Assembly (NCBI RefSeq): GCF_030272615.1
Contig: NC_081407.1
Span: 264,416,574 to 264,480,573 of the forward strand
DNA from: Cryptomeria japonica
Lineage: Eukaryota > Streptophyta > Pinopsida > Cupressales > Cupressaceae
Direction: 5' to 3'
DNA length: 64,000 bases
The position numbers and the translations under genes are program-made. This document shows, piece after piece, positions 11,207 through 23,079 of the stretch; positions within the stretch are counted from its first letter, which is position 1, and the number at the start of each line of letters is the position of its first letter. The notes below the pieces were generated by a model. That model was given only the letters and a program-made list of their open reading frames with translations, did not search any database and had not been told where the DNA came from.

Positions 11207-12039
11207 TATGCCAATATAGGCCCTTAAGTGGCAATGAAATTTCAAAAAATCAGAGTTATGCAACTTGACATGAAAATTTGAATAAGTTGTGAACATTATT
11301 TTTAAAATATGTAAGAAGAGAATATATAGAAAATTGAATGTAGTTTCTAAGCTACTAGTTGTTTTTTGGAAAAAAAAATTCTTATTCGATGAAAATTTCA
11401 AATTTCAATGCAGTGGTGCTAAAATTTGAGGAAAAAATAAGAAGTAGACGTATGTCTGACCACCCTAATCACAATCAAATCATAATATTTTTTTATAATA
11501 TTTATAATATAAGTATTAGACTCATGTTCGGATGTGACACATTTTTTTTTTTAATTATTTATGATTTTTTTACTACATCTTTTCAGAAATTCAGAAACAC
11601 CTATGTCTGACCACCTTAACTTGGTCAAAACCTTATGAAATTTAATTTTTTTTAATTTTTCCCTATAGTAGACGAAGCATAGGATGTGACGCATGTTTTG
11701 GATTCAAAAAATGTTATATCATTTGAAAGTTATGAGTGTTTTTCAATCAGTATATCAATCAAGACTATTGTCAAAATTCAATTAGAAAATAAATAATAAT
11801 TATTTATTAAAGTCGAAATAAGACAAGCCTTATATTGTTGGAAAGCTCGGAACGTCCTTAAAAAACCCTTTTCATTTTATCACTTTTGGCTACGACCCTA
11901 GTCGTTAGCCACCAGTGTAAAGTCTGGAAAATCAAGGAATACTGAAAAACACATTTTTTCAGTTGACTTTCTAGGCTTGTCACTTCCAAGCCAAATACCA
12001 AAGCATTCCCAAGCCGAAATTTGAAATTTGAAAATTTGA
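11207..12039. other. Left subterminal region of D, no gene
   Basis: AT-rich, no supported coding. The phrase TATGTCTGACCACC occurs twice (about 11450 and 11601) about 150 bp apart. T-rich tracts cover 11490-11570 and 11640-11660. I see no gene and no RNA structure I can name. Confidence 0.6.
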
Positions 12040-12216
12040 CTACAAAAATCGAATATCTGATTATATCGGATATCCGATTTTAATATATAAATTTGTGGTC
12101 CCTAAAAATTTTCTCGTTGCCGCCTTTTATTTACTGAACTGCCACATTAATGGCGATGGCAGAAATCCGATATCCAATAAATCCGATATCGGATTTTATT
12201 AGTCATATTTTAGAGA
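12040..12216 (+). repeat. Left inverted arm of the satellite block
   Basis: From CTACAAAAATCGAAT to CATATTTTAGAG this is an imperfect inverted copy of 19788-19955, including the GATATC-centred palindromes, the TAAATTTGTG segment and the ACTGCCACA segment. The two arms face each other across about 7.6 kb of GA tract, satellite and CT tract, so the block could fold back on itself. Confidence 0.85.
12049..12195. repeat. GATATC-centred palindromic boxes, left cluster
   Basis: Four boxes of the form AAATC-GGATATCC-GATTT or AAATCC-GATATC-GGATTT: about 12049-12062, 12065-12078 (perfect 14-bp palindrome), 12165-12178 and 12179-12196 (perfect). The same boxes recur upstream of the transposase and near the right end of D. 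Short repeated palindromes near transposon ends and promoters commonly bind the element's own transposase; that role is an inference here. Confidence 0.7.
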
Positions 12217-12225
12217 GAGAGAGAC

Positions 12226-12286
<61 letters not shown>

Positions 12287-12668
12287 AGGGAGAGGAAGAG
12301 AGAGAGATTGGGGGAGAGAGAGATTAGGGGGGAGGGAGAGAGAGAGAGGGAGAGAGAGATGGAGAGAGAGAGAGAGAGAATAGGGGAGAGGGATAGAGAG
12401 AGATTAGGGGAGAGAGAGAAAGAGACAAAGACAAAGAGAGAGAGAGGGGTGGAAGGGAGAGAGATATGGAGAGAGAGGGAGGGAGGGAAGGTAGAGAGAG
12501 ATAAAGAGATTAGCGGAGAGGGAGAGGGAGAGGGAGAGAGAGAGAGAGAGATTAGTGGAGAGATTAGGGGAGAGAGAGAGAGAGAGTGACAAAGAGATAG
12601 AGGGAGAGAGATGGGGAGGGGAAAGGGAGAGGAAGAGAGAGATTAGGGGAGAGGGGGAGAGAGAGATT
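12213..12668 (+). repeat. GA-rich microsatellite
   Basis: Nearly pure purine (GAGAGA with GGGGA and GATTA interruptions). The mirror-image CT tract is at 19681-19792 at the other edge of the satellite. Arg/Glu-rich ORFs here are by-products of the repeat. Confidence 0.95.
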
Positions 12669-15600
12669 AAGACATCATAGGACATCATGAACCCTTATGA
12701 CATTAAGACATCTTTAACCCTTATGAGATTAGGGGAGAGAGAGAGAGAGAGATTAAGACATCATGAACCCTTATGACCTCTTAGGACACCATATGAACCC
12801 TAATGACACCATATTGGGTCGCTTTGGGTCATATTGTGTCCTAAGGGGTCCTATGGTGTCCCAAGACACCATATGACCCCTATGGACACCATATGACCCC
12901 TAACGACACCATAGGACCCCTTAAGACACCAAATCATGTCGTTAGGGGTCATATTGTGTCTTACGACCCCTTAGGACACCATATGACCCCTAACTACATG
13001 ATTTGGTGTATTGAGGGGTCCTACGGTGTCATTAGGAGTCATATGGTATCCATAACGGTGTCATAATAGGTCGTATGGTGTCCCAAGACACTATATGACC
13101 TCTATGGACAACATAGGACCCCTTAAGACACCAAATCATGTCGTTAGGGGTCATATGGTGTCTTGAGGGGTCATATGGTGTCCATTGAACCCTTATGACC
13201 TCTTACGACACCATATGACCCTTAATGACACCATATTGGGTTGCTTTGCGTAATATTGTGTCCTAAGGGGTCCTATTGTGTTCTACGGGGTCCTATGGTG
13301 TCCAAAGACACCATATGACCCCTATAGACACCATAGGACCCCTTAAGCCACCAAATCATGTTGTTAGGGGTCATATTGTGTCCTACGACCCCTTAGGACA
13401 CCATATGACCCCTGACGACATGATTTCGTCTCTTAAGGACACAATATGACCCCTTAGGACACAACATGACCCCTAACGACATGATTTGGTGTCTTAAGGG
13501 GTCCTATGGTGTCGTTAGGGGTCATATGGTGTCCATAGGGGTCATATAATGTCTTCGGACACCATAGGACCCCTTTGGACACAATATGACCCCTTAGGAC
13601 ACAATATTACCCAAAGCGACCCAGTATGGTGTCATTAGGGGTCATATGGTGTCCTAAGAGGTCGTAAGGGTTCATGGGACACCAAATGACCCCTTAGGAC
13701 ACCATATGACCCCTAACAACATGATTTGGTGTCTTAAGGGGTCCTATGTTATCCATAGGGGTCTTATGGTGTCCTGGGACACCATACGACCCGTTATGAC
13801 ACTGTTATGGACACCATATGACCCCTAACGACACCATAGGACCCCTTAAGACACCAAATCATGTCGTTAGGGGTCATATGGTGTCCTAAGGGGACGTAGG
13901 CCACAATATGACCCCTTAGGACACAATATGACCCAAAGCAACCCAATATGGTGTCATTAGGGGTCATATGGTGTCCTAAGAGGTCATAAGGGTTCATGGG
14001 ACACCATATGACCTCTTAGGACACCTTATGACCCCTAACGACATGATTTGGTGTCTTAAGGGGTCCTATGGTGTTGTTAGGGGTCATATTCCTATGGTGT
14101 CGTTAGGGGTCATATGACATATGACCCCTAACGACACCATAGGACCCCTTAAGACACCAAATCATGTCGTTAGAGGTCATATTGTGTCTTACGACCCCTT
14201 AGGACACAATAAGACCCCTAACTTAAGGGGTCCTATGGTGTCCCAAGACACCATATGATGCCCAATGACACCATATGACCCCTTAAGAGATGAAATCATG
14301 TCGTTAGGGGTTCATATGGTGTCCTAAGGGGTCGTAGGACACAATATGACCCCTAACAACATCATTTGGTGTCTTAAGGAGTCCTATGGTGTCGTTAGGG
14401 GTCATATGGTGTCCATAGGGGTCATATGGTGTCTACGGACACCATAGGACACCTTAGGACACAATATGACCCCTTAAGAAACAATATTACCCAAAGCAAC
14501 CCAATATGGTGTCATTAGGGGTCATATGGTGTCCTAAGAGCTCATAAGGGTTCATGGGACACCATATGACCCCTAACGACATGATTTGGTGTCTTAAGGG
14601 GTCCTATGTTGTCCATAGGGGTCATATAGTGTCTTGGGACACCATACGACCTATTATGACACCGTTATGGACACCATATGACCCCTAACGACACCATAGG
14701 ACCCCTTACGACACCAAATCATGTTGTTAGGAGTCATATGGTTTCCTAAGGGGTCATATGGTGTCCCATGAACCCTTATGACCTCTTAGGACACTATATG
14801 ACCCCTAATGACACCATATTGGGTTGCTTTGGGTCATATTGTGTCCTAGGGAGTCATATTCTTGACTACGACCCCTTATGACCCCTAATGACATGATTTG
14901 GTGTCTTAAAGGGTCCTATGGTGTCATTACGGGTCATATGGTGTCCATAGGGGTCATATAATGTCTTCGAACACCATAGGACCCCTTAGGACACAATATG
15001 ACACCTTATGACACAATATTACCCAAAGCGACCCAATATGGTGTCATTAGGGGTCATATGTTGTCCTAAGAGGTCGTAAGGGTTCATGGGACACCACATG
15101 ACCCCTTAGGACACCATAAGACCCCTAACGACATGATTTGGTGTCTTAAGGGGTCCTATGTTGTCCATAGGGGTCATATGGTGTATTGAGAAACCATAAG
15201 ACCTGTTATGACACTGTTATGGACACCATATGACCCCTAACAACACCATAGGACCCCTTAAGACACCAAATAATGTCGTTAGGGGTCATATGCTATCCTA
15301 AGGGGTCGTAGGCCACAATATGACCCCTTAGGACACAATATAACCCAAAGCAACCCAATATGGTGTCATTAGGGGTCATATGGTGTCCTAAGAGGTCATA
15401 AGGGTTCATGGGACACCATATGACCCCTAAGGACACCATATGACCCCTAACGGCATGATTTGGTGTCTTAAGGGGTCCTATGGTGTCCCAAGACACCATA
15501 TGACCCTTATGGACATCATATGACCCCTAACGACACCATATGACCCCTTAAGACACCAAATTGTGTCGTTAGTGGTCATATTGTGTCCTAAGGGGTCCTT

Positions 15601-18600
15601 AGGACACAATATGACCCCTAACGACAAAATTTGGTGTCTTAAGGGGTCCTATGGTGTCCCAAGATAGCAAATGACCCCTATGGACACCATATGACCCCTG
15701 ACGACACCATTGGACCCCTTAAGAGATGAAATCATGTCGTTAGGGGTCATATGGTGTCCTAAGGGATTGTAGGACACAATATGACCCCTAACAACATGAT
15801 TTGGCATCTTAAGGGGTCCTATGGTGTCGTTAGGAGTCATATGGTGTACATAGGGGTCATATGGTATCTACAGACACCATAGGACCCCTTAGGACACAAT
15901 ATGACCCCTTAGGACACAATATTACCCAAAGCGACCCAATATGGTGTCATTAGGGGTCATATGGTGTCCTAAGAGGTCATAAGGGTTCATAGGACACCAT
16001 ATGACCCCTTAAGACACCATATGACCCCTAACGACATGATTTGGTGTCTTAAGGGGTCCTATATTGTCCATAGGGGTCATATATTGTTTTGGGACACCAT
16101 ACGACCCATTATGACACTGTTATGGACACCATATGACCCCTAACGACAAAATAGGACCCCTTAAGACACCAAATCATGTCTTTGGAGTCATATGGTGTCT
16201 TAAGGGGTCATAGGCCACAATATGACCCCTTAGGACATAATATGACCCAAAGCAACCCAATATGGTGTCATTAGGGGTCATATGGTGTCCTAATAGGTCA
16301 TAAGGGTTCATGGGACACCATATGACCCCTAACGACATGATTTGGTGTCTTAAGGGGTCCTATGGTGTCCCAAGACACCATAGGACCCCTAACAGCACCA
16401 TAGGAGCCCTTAAGACACCAAATCATGTCGTTAGAGGTCATATTGTGTCTTACGACCCCTTAGGACACAATATGAGCCCTAACAACACAATTTGGTGTCT
16501 TCAGGGGTCCTATGGTGTCCCAAGACACCATATGATCCTGATGGACACCATATGACCCCTAACGACACCATTGGACCCCTTAAGAGACTAAATCATGTTG
16601 TGAGGGGTCATATGGTGTCCTAAGGGGTCGTAGGACACAATATGACCCCTAACAACATGATTTGGTGTCTTAAGGGATCCTATGGTGTTGTTAGGGGTCA
16701 TATGGTGTCCATTGGGGTCATATGGTGTCTTCGGACACCATAGGACCCCTTAGGACACAATATGACCCCTTAGGACACAATATTACCCAAAGAGACCCAA
16801 TATGGTGTCATTAGGGGTCATATGGTGTCCTTACAGGTCATAAGGGTTCATGGGACACCATATGACCCCTTAAGACACCATATGACCCCTAACGACATGA
16901 TTTGGTGTCTTAAGGGGTCCTATGTTGTCCATAGGGGTCATATAGTGTCTTGGGACACCATACAACCCGTTATGACACAGTTATGGACATAATATGACCC
17001 CTAATGACACCATAGGACCCCTCTAGACACCAAATCTTGTTGTTAGGGGTCATATGGTGTCCTAAGGGGTCGTAGGCCACAATATGACCCCTTAGGACAC
17101 AATATGACCCAAAGCGACCCAATATGGTGTCATTAGGGGTCATATCATGTCCTAAGAGGTCATAAGGGTTCATGGGACACCATATGACACCTTAGCACAC
17201 CAAATGACCCCTAACGACATGATTTGGTGTCTTCAGGGGTGTTATGGTGTCCCAAGACACCATATGACCCTTCTGGACACCATATGACCCCTAACGACAC
17301 CATAGGACCCCTTAAGACACCAAATCATGTTGTTAGAGGTCATATTGTGTCTTACGACCCCTTAGGACACAATTTGACCCCTAATGACACAATTTGGTGT
17401 CTTAAGGGGTCATATGGTGTCCCAAGACACCATATGACCCCTAATGACACTATTGGACCCGTTAAGACATGAAATCATGGCGTTAGGGGTTATATGGTGT
17501 CTTAAGGGGTTGTAGGACACAATATGACCCCTAACAACATGATTTGGTGTCTTAAGGGGTCTTATGGTGTCGTTAGGGGTCATATGGTGTCCATAGGGGT
17601 CGTATGATGTCTTAGGACACCATAGGACCCCTTAGGACACAATATGACCCCTTAGGACACAATATTACCCAAAGCAACCCAATATGGTGTCATTAGGGGT
17701 CATATGGTGTCCTAAAAGGTCATAAGGGTTCATGGCACACCATATGACCCCTAACGACATGATTTGGTGTCTTAAGGGGTCTTATGTTGTCCATAGGGGT
17801 CATATAGTGTCTTGGGACACCATACGACCTGTTATGACACCATTATGGACACCATATGACCCCTAATGACACAATAGGACCCCTCAAGACACCAAATCAT
17901 GTCGTTAGGGGTCATATGGTGTCCTAAGAGGTCATATGCCGCTATATGACCCCTTAGGGCACAATATGACCCAAAGCGACCCAATATGGTGTCATTAGGG
18001 TTCATATGGTGTCCGAAGAGGTCATAAGGGTTCATGGGACACCATATGACCCCTTAGGACACCATATGACCCCTAACGACATGATTTGGTGTCTTAAGGG
18101 GTCCTATGTTGTCCATAGGGGTCATATGGTGTCTTGGGACACCATACGACTTGTTATGACATCATTATGGACACCATATGACCCCTAATGACACCATAGG
18201 ACCCCTTAAGACACCAAATCATGTTGTTAGGGGTCATATGGTGTCCTAAGGGGTCATAGACCACAATATGACACCTTAGGACACAATATGACCCAAAGAA
18301 ACCTAATATGGTGTCATTAGGGGTCATATGGTGTCTTAAGAGGTCATAAGGGTTCATGGGACACCATACGACCCCTTAGGACACCATATGACCCCTTAGG
18401 ACACCATATGACCCCTAATGACATGATTTGGTGTCTTAAGGGGTCCTATGGTGTCCCAAGACACCATATGACTCCTATGGACACCATATGACCCCTTAAG
18501 ACACCAAATCATGTCGTTAGGGGTCATATTGTGTCTTACGACCCCTTAGGACACAATATGACCCCTAGCAACACAATTTGGTGTCTTAAGGGGTCAATTG

Positions 18601-19680
18601 GTGTCTTAGACACCATATGACTCCTATGGACACCATATGACCCCTAACAACACCATAGGACCCCTTAAGACACCAAATCATGTCGTTAGGGGTCATATAG
18701 TGTCCTAAGGGGTTGTAGGACACAATATGACCCCTAACGACATGATTTGGTGTCTTATGGGGTCCTATGGTGTCGTTAGGGGTCATATGGTGTCCATAGG
18801 GGTTGTATGGTGTCTTCGGACACCATAGGACCCCTTAGGACACAATATGACCCCTTACGACACAATATTACCGAAAGCGACCCAATATGGTGTCATTAGG
18901 GGTCCTATGGTGTCCTAAGAGGTCATAAGGGTTCATGGGACACCATATGACCCCTTAGGACACCATATGACCCCTAACAACATAATTTGGTGTCTTAAGG
19001 GGTCCTATGTTGTCCATAAGGGTCATATGGTGTCTTGGGACACCATACAACCTGTTATGACACTGTTATGGACACCATATGACCCCTAACGACACCATAG
19101 GACCCCTTAAGACACCAAATCATGTCGTTAGGGGTCATATGGTGTCCTAAGGGGTCATAGGCCAGAATATGACCCTTTAGGACACAATATGACCCAAAGC
19201 AACCCAATATGGTGCCATTAGGGGTCATATGGTGTCCTAAGAGGTCATAAGGGTTCATGGGACATCATTTGACCCCTTTGGACACCATATGACCCCTAAC
19301 GACATGATTTGGTATCTTAAGGGGTCCTATGTTGTGCATAGGGGTCATATGGTGTCTTGGGACACCATACGACCTATTATGACACCGTTATGGACATCAT
19401 ATGACTCCTAACGACACCATAGGACCCCTTAAGACACCAAATCATGTCGTTAGGTATCATATGGTATCCTAAGGGGTCGTAGGCCACAATATGACCCCTT
19501 AGGACACAATATGACCCAAAGCAACCCAATATGGTGTCATTAGGGGTCATATGGTGTCCTTAGAGGTCATAAGGGTTCATGGGACACCATATGACCCCTT
19601 AGGACACCATATGACCCCTAACGACATGATTTGGTGTCTTAAGGGGTCCTATGGTGTCCCAAGACACCATATGACCCCTA
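12669..19680. repeat. 7-kb satellite array of a ~20-24-bp motif in both orientations, with ~861-bp higher-order period
   Basis: The whole span is built from GGACACCATATGACCCC and its reverse complement, joined by TTA, TAACGAC or TAAGGGG spacers and variants such as CACCAAATCATGTCG. Forward and inverted units alternate, so almost every stretch can pair with a neighbour. Using the unique phrase around GTTATGG as a landmark (about 13804, 14664, 15215, 16119, 16980, 17843, 18164, 19064, 19386), the common step is 860-863 bp, with steps of about 321, 551 and 900 marking deletions or additions. This is a higher-order repeat. ORFs of 60-84 codons here repeat the same motif and are not genes. Confidence 0.93.
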
Positions 19681-19728
19681 TCTTTCTCCCCCTTTCCTCT
19701 CTCTCTCTCTCTCACCCTCTCTGTCTCC

Positions 19729-19792
<64 letters not shown>
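19681..19792 (+). repeat. CT microsatellite
   Basis: Pyrimidine tract ending in about 27 uninterrupted CT repeats, directly beyond the last satellite unit. It is the inverted counterpart of the GA tract at 12213-12668 and joins directly to the right inverted arm. Confidence 0.95.
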
Positions 19793-19793
<1 letters not shown>

Positions 19794-19955
19794 AAATATG
19801 ACTAATAAAATCCGATATCCAATTTAATCGGATATCGGATTTCTGTTGTGTGGCAGTTTACTAAATAAATGGTGACAATGGGAAAATTTTTGGGGAGCAC
19901 AAATTTTTGTACTAAAATTGGATATCTAATTTTATCCGATATTCGATTTTAGTAG
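19788..19955 (-). repeat. Right inverted arm of the satellite block, with four GATATC boxes
   Basis: Reverse complement of 12040-12216 with scattered changes. Boxes at about 19808-19821, 19826-19841, 19916-19929 and 19935-19949 (AAATCCGATATCC, ATCGGATATCGGATTT, ATTGGATATCTAAT, ATCCGATATTCGATTT). This arm lies 170-340 bp upstream of the transposase start, so the boxes are placed where a promoter or autoregulatory site would be. No clear TATA box between 19956 and 20126. Confidence 0.8.
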
Positions 19956-20126
19956 AAAAAACTAGGAAAAAGGGGTTTGTGGGCCATTTTGTAGATTCTA
20001 ACAGCCCACAGTTTGCATATTCTTTTTTTTGTCAAGGATCACAGGTTTTCAGACAGCTAGAGACAAATTTGTGCTTTTGAGAGATTCTTAAAGTGAAAAC
20101 TTACATTATCAATCACAAAGGAGCAT

Positions 20127-22931
20127 GTGTGGAGGGAAATGGGGAGTAGTAGTCGTCGAAAGTCTAAACGCAAAAGAAAACTTTCAAATGACCAAATTGA
20201 AGTGTATAGAGAAAGAGATAGAGAATGTCATAGGAGGAGAAGACAAGGTATGTTAAATATTACTAATGTTACTTCAACTAAAGAGGAAATTGAATTTGAA
20301 AATGTGCCACAAGTTATTGAAAATGAAAATGTAGATTTTGAAAGTGAAAATATTGAAAATTTTGAAAATGTTGAAAGTGATAATGAAAATGCTCAACATG
20401 TGGAAAATTTTGACATAGGAGGTGAAAATGTGGAAAACTTTAACATTGAAGGTGAAATTGCTCAACCAAGTGAACCATATGTAACACCTAATTACTTTAG
20501 AAATGAAGACCCTCTCATGGATGAAAGACAAATTCCAAATCCAAGACCTTCAAGAACCCCAAAATGGTTATTGTAAATCGATGAGAACATTTTTGCGAAT
20601 CTTGAAGGCAAGAGGTCAACAAGAACCATTTGGTTGTGGGCTACACAACTTTTCAACCAAAATTTTAGCAATAAGACATTGACTGAGAAATGCCAACTCT
20701 TTGTTCAATTGCTAAAGATGATAAAGATGAGACCATTGCTAAACAAATTGAAGATTCGTATGAACAAGAAAATGGAGAGAAATTCTATTATTGCAAAAAA
20801 TCTATTTGACACTCTCAATTCTATTGGAAAGAATACCAAAGAAAGAGATAAGAGAGCCACTCGAAGAGTGATTACAACCTCCTTAGTAAGCCATCAATTG
20901 AGGAAGGCTCGTCAAATGAGACAAACTTGTGTTGATTTTAACATAAACCATAAAACTTTGGATAGAGCACTTGCACGAAGACAAAGACTTGACGATCCAC
21001 TTCAACAAGATACATGGGCATTTGGTGGGAGGCTTCCACGTGTTGATAGAAAGTTGACTGACAATGTGAAGGAAGAGATTCAACAATTTTGGCACTCTAA
21101 TTCTAGAGTGTCACCCAATGTAAAGGATGTTTTGAAATTAAGAATCGGCAACCGAGACCGCACACCGCATCCCAAACATTTCTTGGAATCAAGCCAAACA
21201 ATGTTGTACAAAAAAATTTGTGAATTACATCCAACTTTGCAAATATAAAAAAGGGCCTTTGAATCTTTGAGACCATTTTATTGTGTTCCTCTTAAGATTC
21301 GCAATACCTGTTGTTGCAAGTACCATGTGGAGTTTTCAATGTACCATGAACTTTTATGTCATATTCGTTCTATGATGCATACTAATGAGATGTTGCAGGA
21401 GTGTGGTGCAATGCTATTTCTAAGATCATCAAGAGACTTTAAAGATCTATTTTTATGCCCTAGAGATCATGGCTACTATTTCTATAGAAATGATTGTTTG
21501 AATGAGAAGTGCTCAAAATGCGGTGGGTTGTCAAAGTTTGTTTCATGTTTTCATGAGGGCAGTGAACACGAGTTTGGAAATAATTATGTTGAGAAAAAAA
21601 GATACGAGACAGTGAAATATTTGAAGAGTGGAGGTGAAGGTTCTAGATGCGAATTAGTCTCAAGAGAAGTGAGTATTGTTGAATTTATTTTGGATTTTAA
21701 GGAAAATCTTTTCTACAAGTATGCAAGGAACACCCATAGGTCTTAGTGGTTGGATCAATAGTTCAGGATGTGTAAGAACTCTTTCCCGATTGGCATTATT
21801 GTATCGGTGGTTGATTTTCCAAAGAACTATACATTGCAACCATAGAATGAGGTACAGTCTCAGTACTACAATTCAGTCCAGATTGCTATTTTTGTTCACA
21901 TTACATATAGACATGCTCTTGATAGTACAGAAGAGGACAAGAAGATAATTAGGGAGTGTCATTTTTATATGAGTGATGATAGATCACACTCCTCTGAGTA
22001 TATACAACATTCTTTCGAGAATTTTTTTGAGTTCTTGCATGAGAAAGATATTGCAATTGACGGACATATAATATGGTCAGATAACTATACGGGTCAATTC
22101 AAGAATATCTGTATGTTCTATTGGTTGAGTAGAATGCATGTGGAGAGGTGTATACCTCATATTTGGTGTTTTTTTGAGGTAGGGCATGGGAAGGGAGAGC
22201 ATGATAGAGCAGGTGCATGTTTGAAGAGAGCTCTAGTTAAGGAGCAATTGAGGATTTCAAGTGCAAATTTCTCTGATGCACATTCTATTGTTGATTGGTG
22301 TAGCTCAACATTGTCACATGGAGGTACTCTTGATTCAGTAGTGAGCAGATTCTTTTGGTTGGTTGAGGAGGGAACAATGGGCAATAGATTGGATTATCAA
22401 ACAATTAAAGATTCTTCAAAGATGCATTCATTTCTCAGCTCAGATGCAAGTACATGGACCATTTGGACATGAGCATTGGCTTGTTTTTGTCAGAGTTGTG
22501 TTCGGTGTGATTGGGATCAATGCGAATCAAGTGAGTGGGTTGATACGTGGGTTCCCCACTATCTAACTCCTTTATCTCAAACAATATCCTTGTCAAACGA
22601 TGACATGGAAAGTTCACTTGAGTATGATTGTCTATCAGATCTTGTACAACTAGGACATTTTTTTACAGTTGTTGCACCACAAGGGAATGAAGAGAGATTA
22701 GAATATTGGTTGGCACAATGTGTACAAGGAAAACAAAAGCTAACAGAACCAGTGACAGATGATGATGGGTTCACATATCCTACAGGTTCAGTTGTTGTTG
22801 TGGGAACTTGGTTGCGAACATACATGATGATATGTAACATTGTTATGATGATATACAATATCCATGAGCAAATTGGTTTAGTTATATTGATGATAATGTC
22901 CATGTATCTATACATGAGTACATTGGTGTAG
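20127..22931 (+). pseudogene. Transposase-like gene of D (one frame, six stops)
   Basis: A single reading frame of about 935 codons interrupted at 20574 (TAA), 21246 (TAA), 21744 (TAG), 21759 (TAG), 21843 (TAG) and 22470 (TGA), with no frameshift. The N-terminus has a basic nuclear-signal-like run RRKSKRKRK (residues 10-18), then an acidic Asn/Glu-rich repeat. The middle carries WHSNSRVSPNVKDVLKLR and CCCKYHVEF. The core holds IVSVVDFPKNYTLQP, SDNYTGQFKN (Asp about 652) and GHGKGEHDRAG (Asp about 693). A cysteine cluster CFCQSC starts near residue 786. The acidic pair with QFK and HGKG motifs resembles plant and animal transposon proteins I have seen but cannot name with certainty. Most stops fit C-to-T change at Gln or Arg codons. 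The C-terminal end is uncertain and may be spliced. Confidence 0.75.
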
Positions 22932-23079
22932 TTGTATTGATAATGAAAAAAAAGTCATGTTTGCATATCCCTTCATGGATGTCACATGCAAGTGTAATGG
23001 TAATTATGTGTATAAAATACATGGAAATATTGATGATCATTGTGTGTCTACAGTGTAATGCTTGTTTATATATAATTTT
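22932..23079. other. Spacer after the transposase
   Basis: Short AT-rich stretch with repeated ATTGATGAT/TACATG phrases, leading into the first unit of the ~359-bp array. No signal recognised. Confidence 0.4.

Noticed and set aside
12150-12688. Arg/Glu-rich and Ser/Leu-rich ORFs in the GA tract (also 32776-33568)
   Set aside because: Direct translation of GA or CT microsatellites.
12669-19680. TTAGGGG words suggesting telomeric DNA
   Set aside because: They are part of the CGTTAGGGGTCATATGG satellite spacer, not tandem TTTAGGG; no telomere array is present.
13794-19805. Repeated 60-84-codon ORFs (LLGHHMTPND-type) in the satellite
   Set aside because: They recur with each satellite unit on both strands. 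Unit lengths divisible by three keep them open; no start context, family or codon bias supports a gene.
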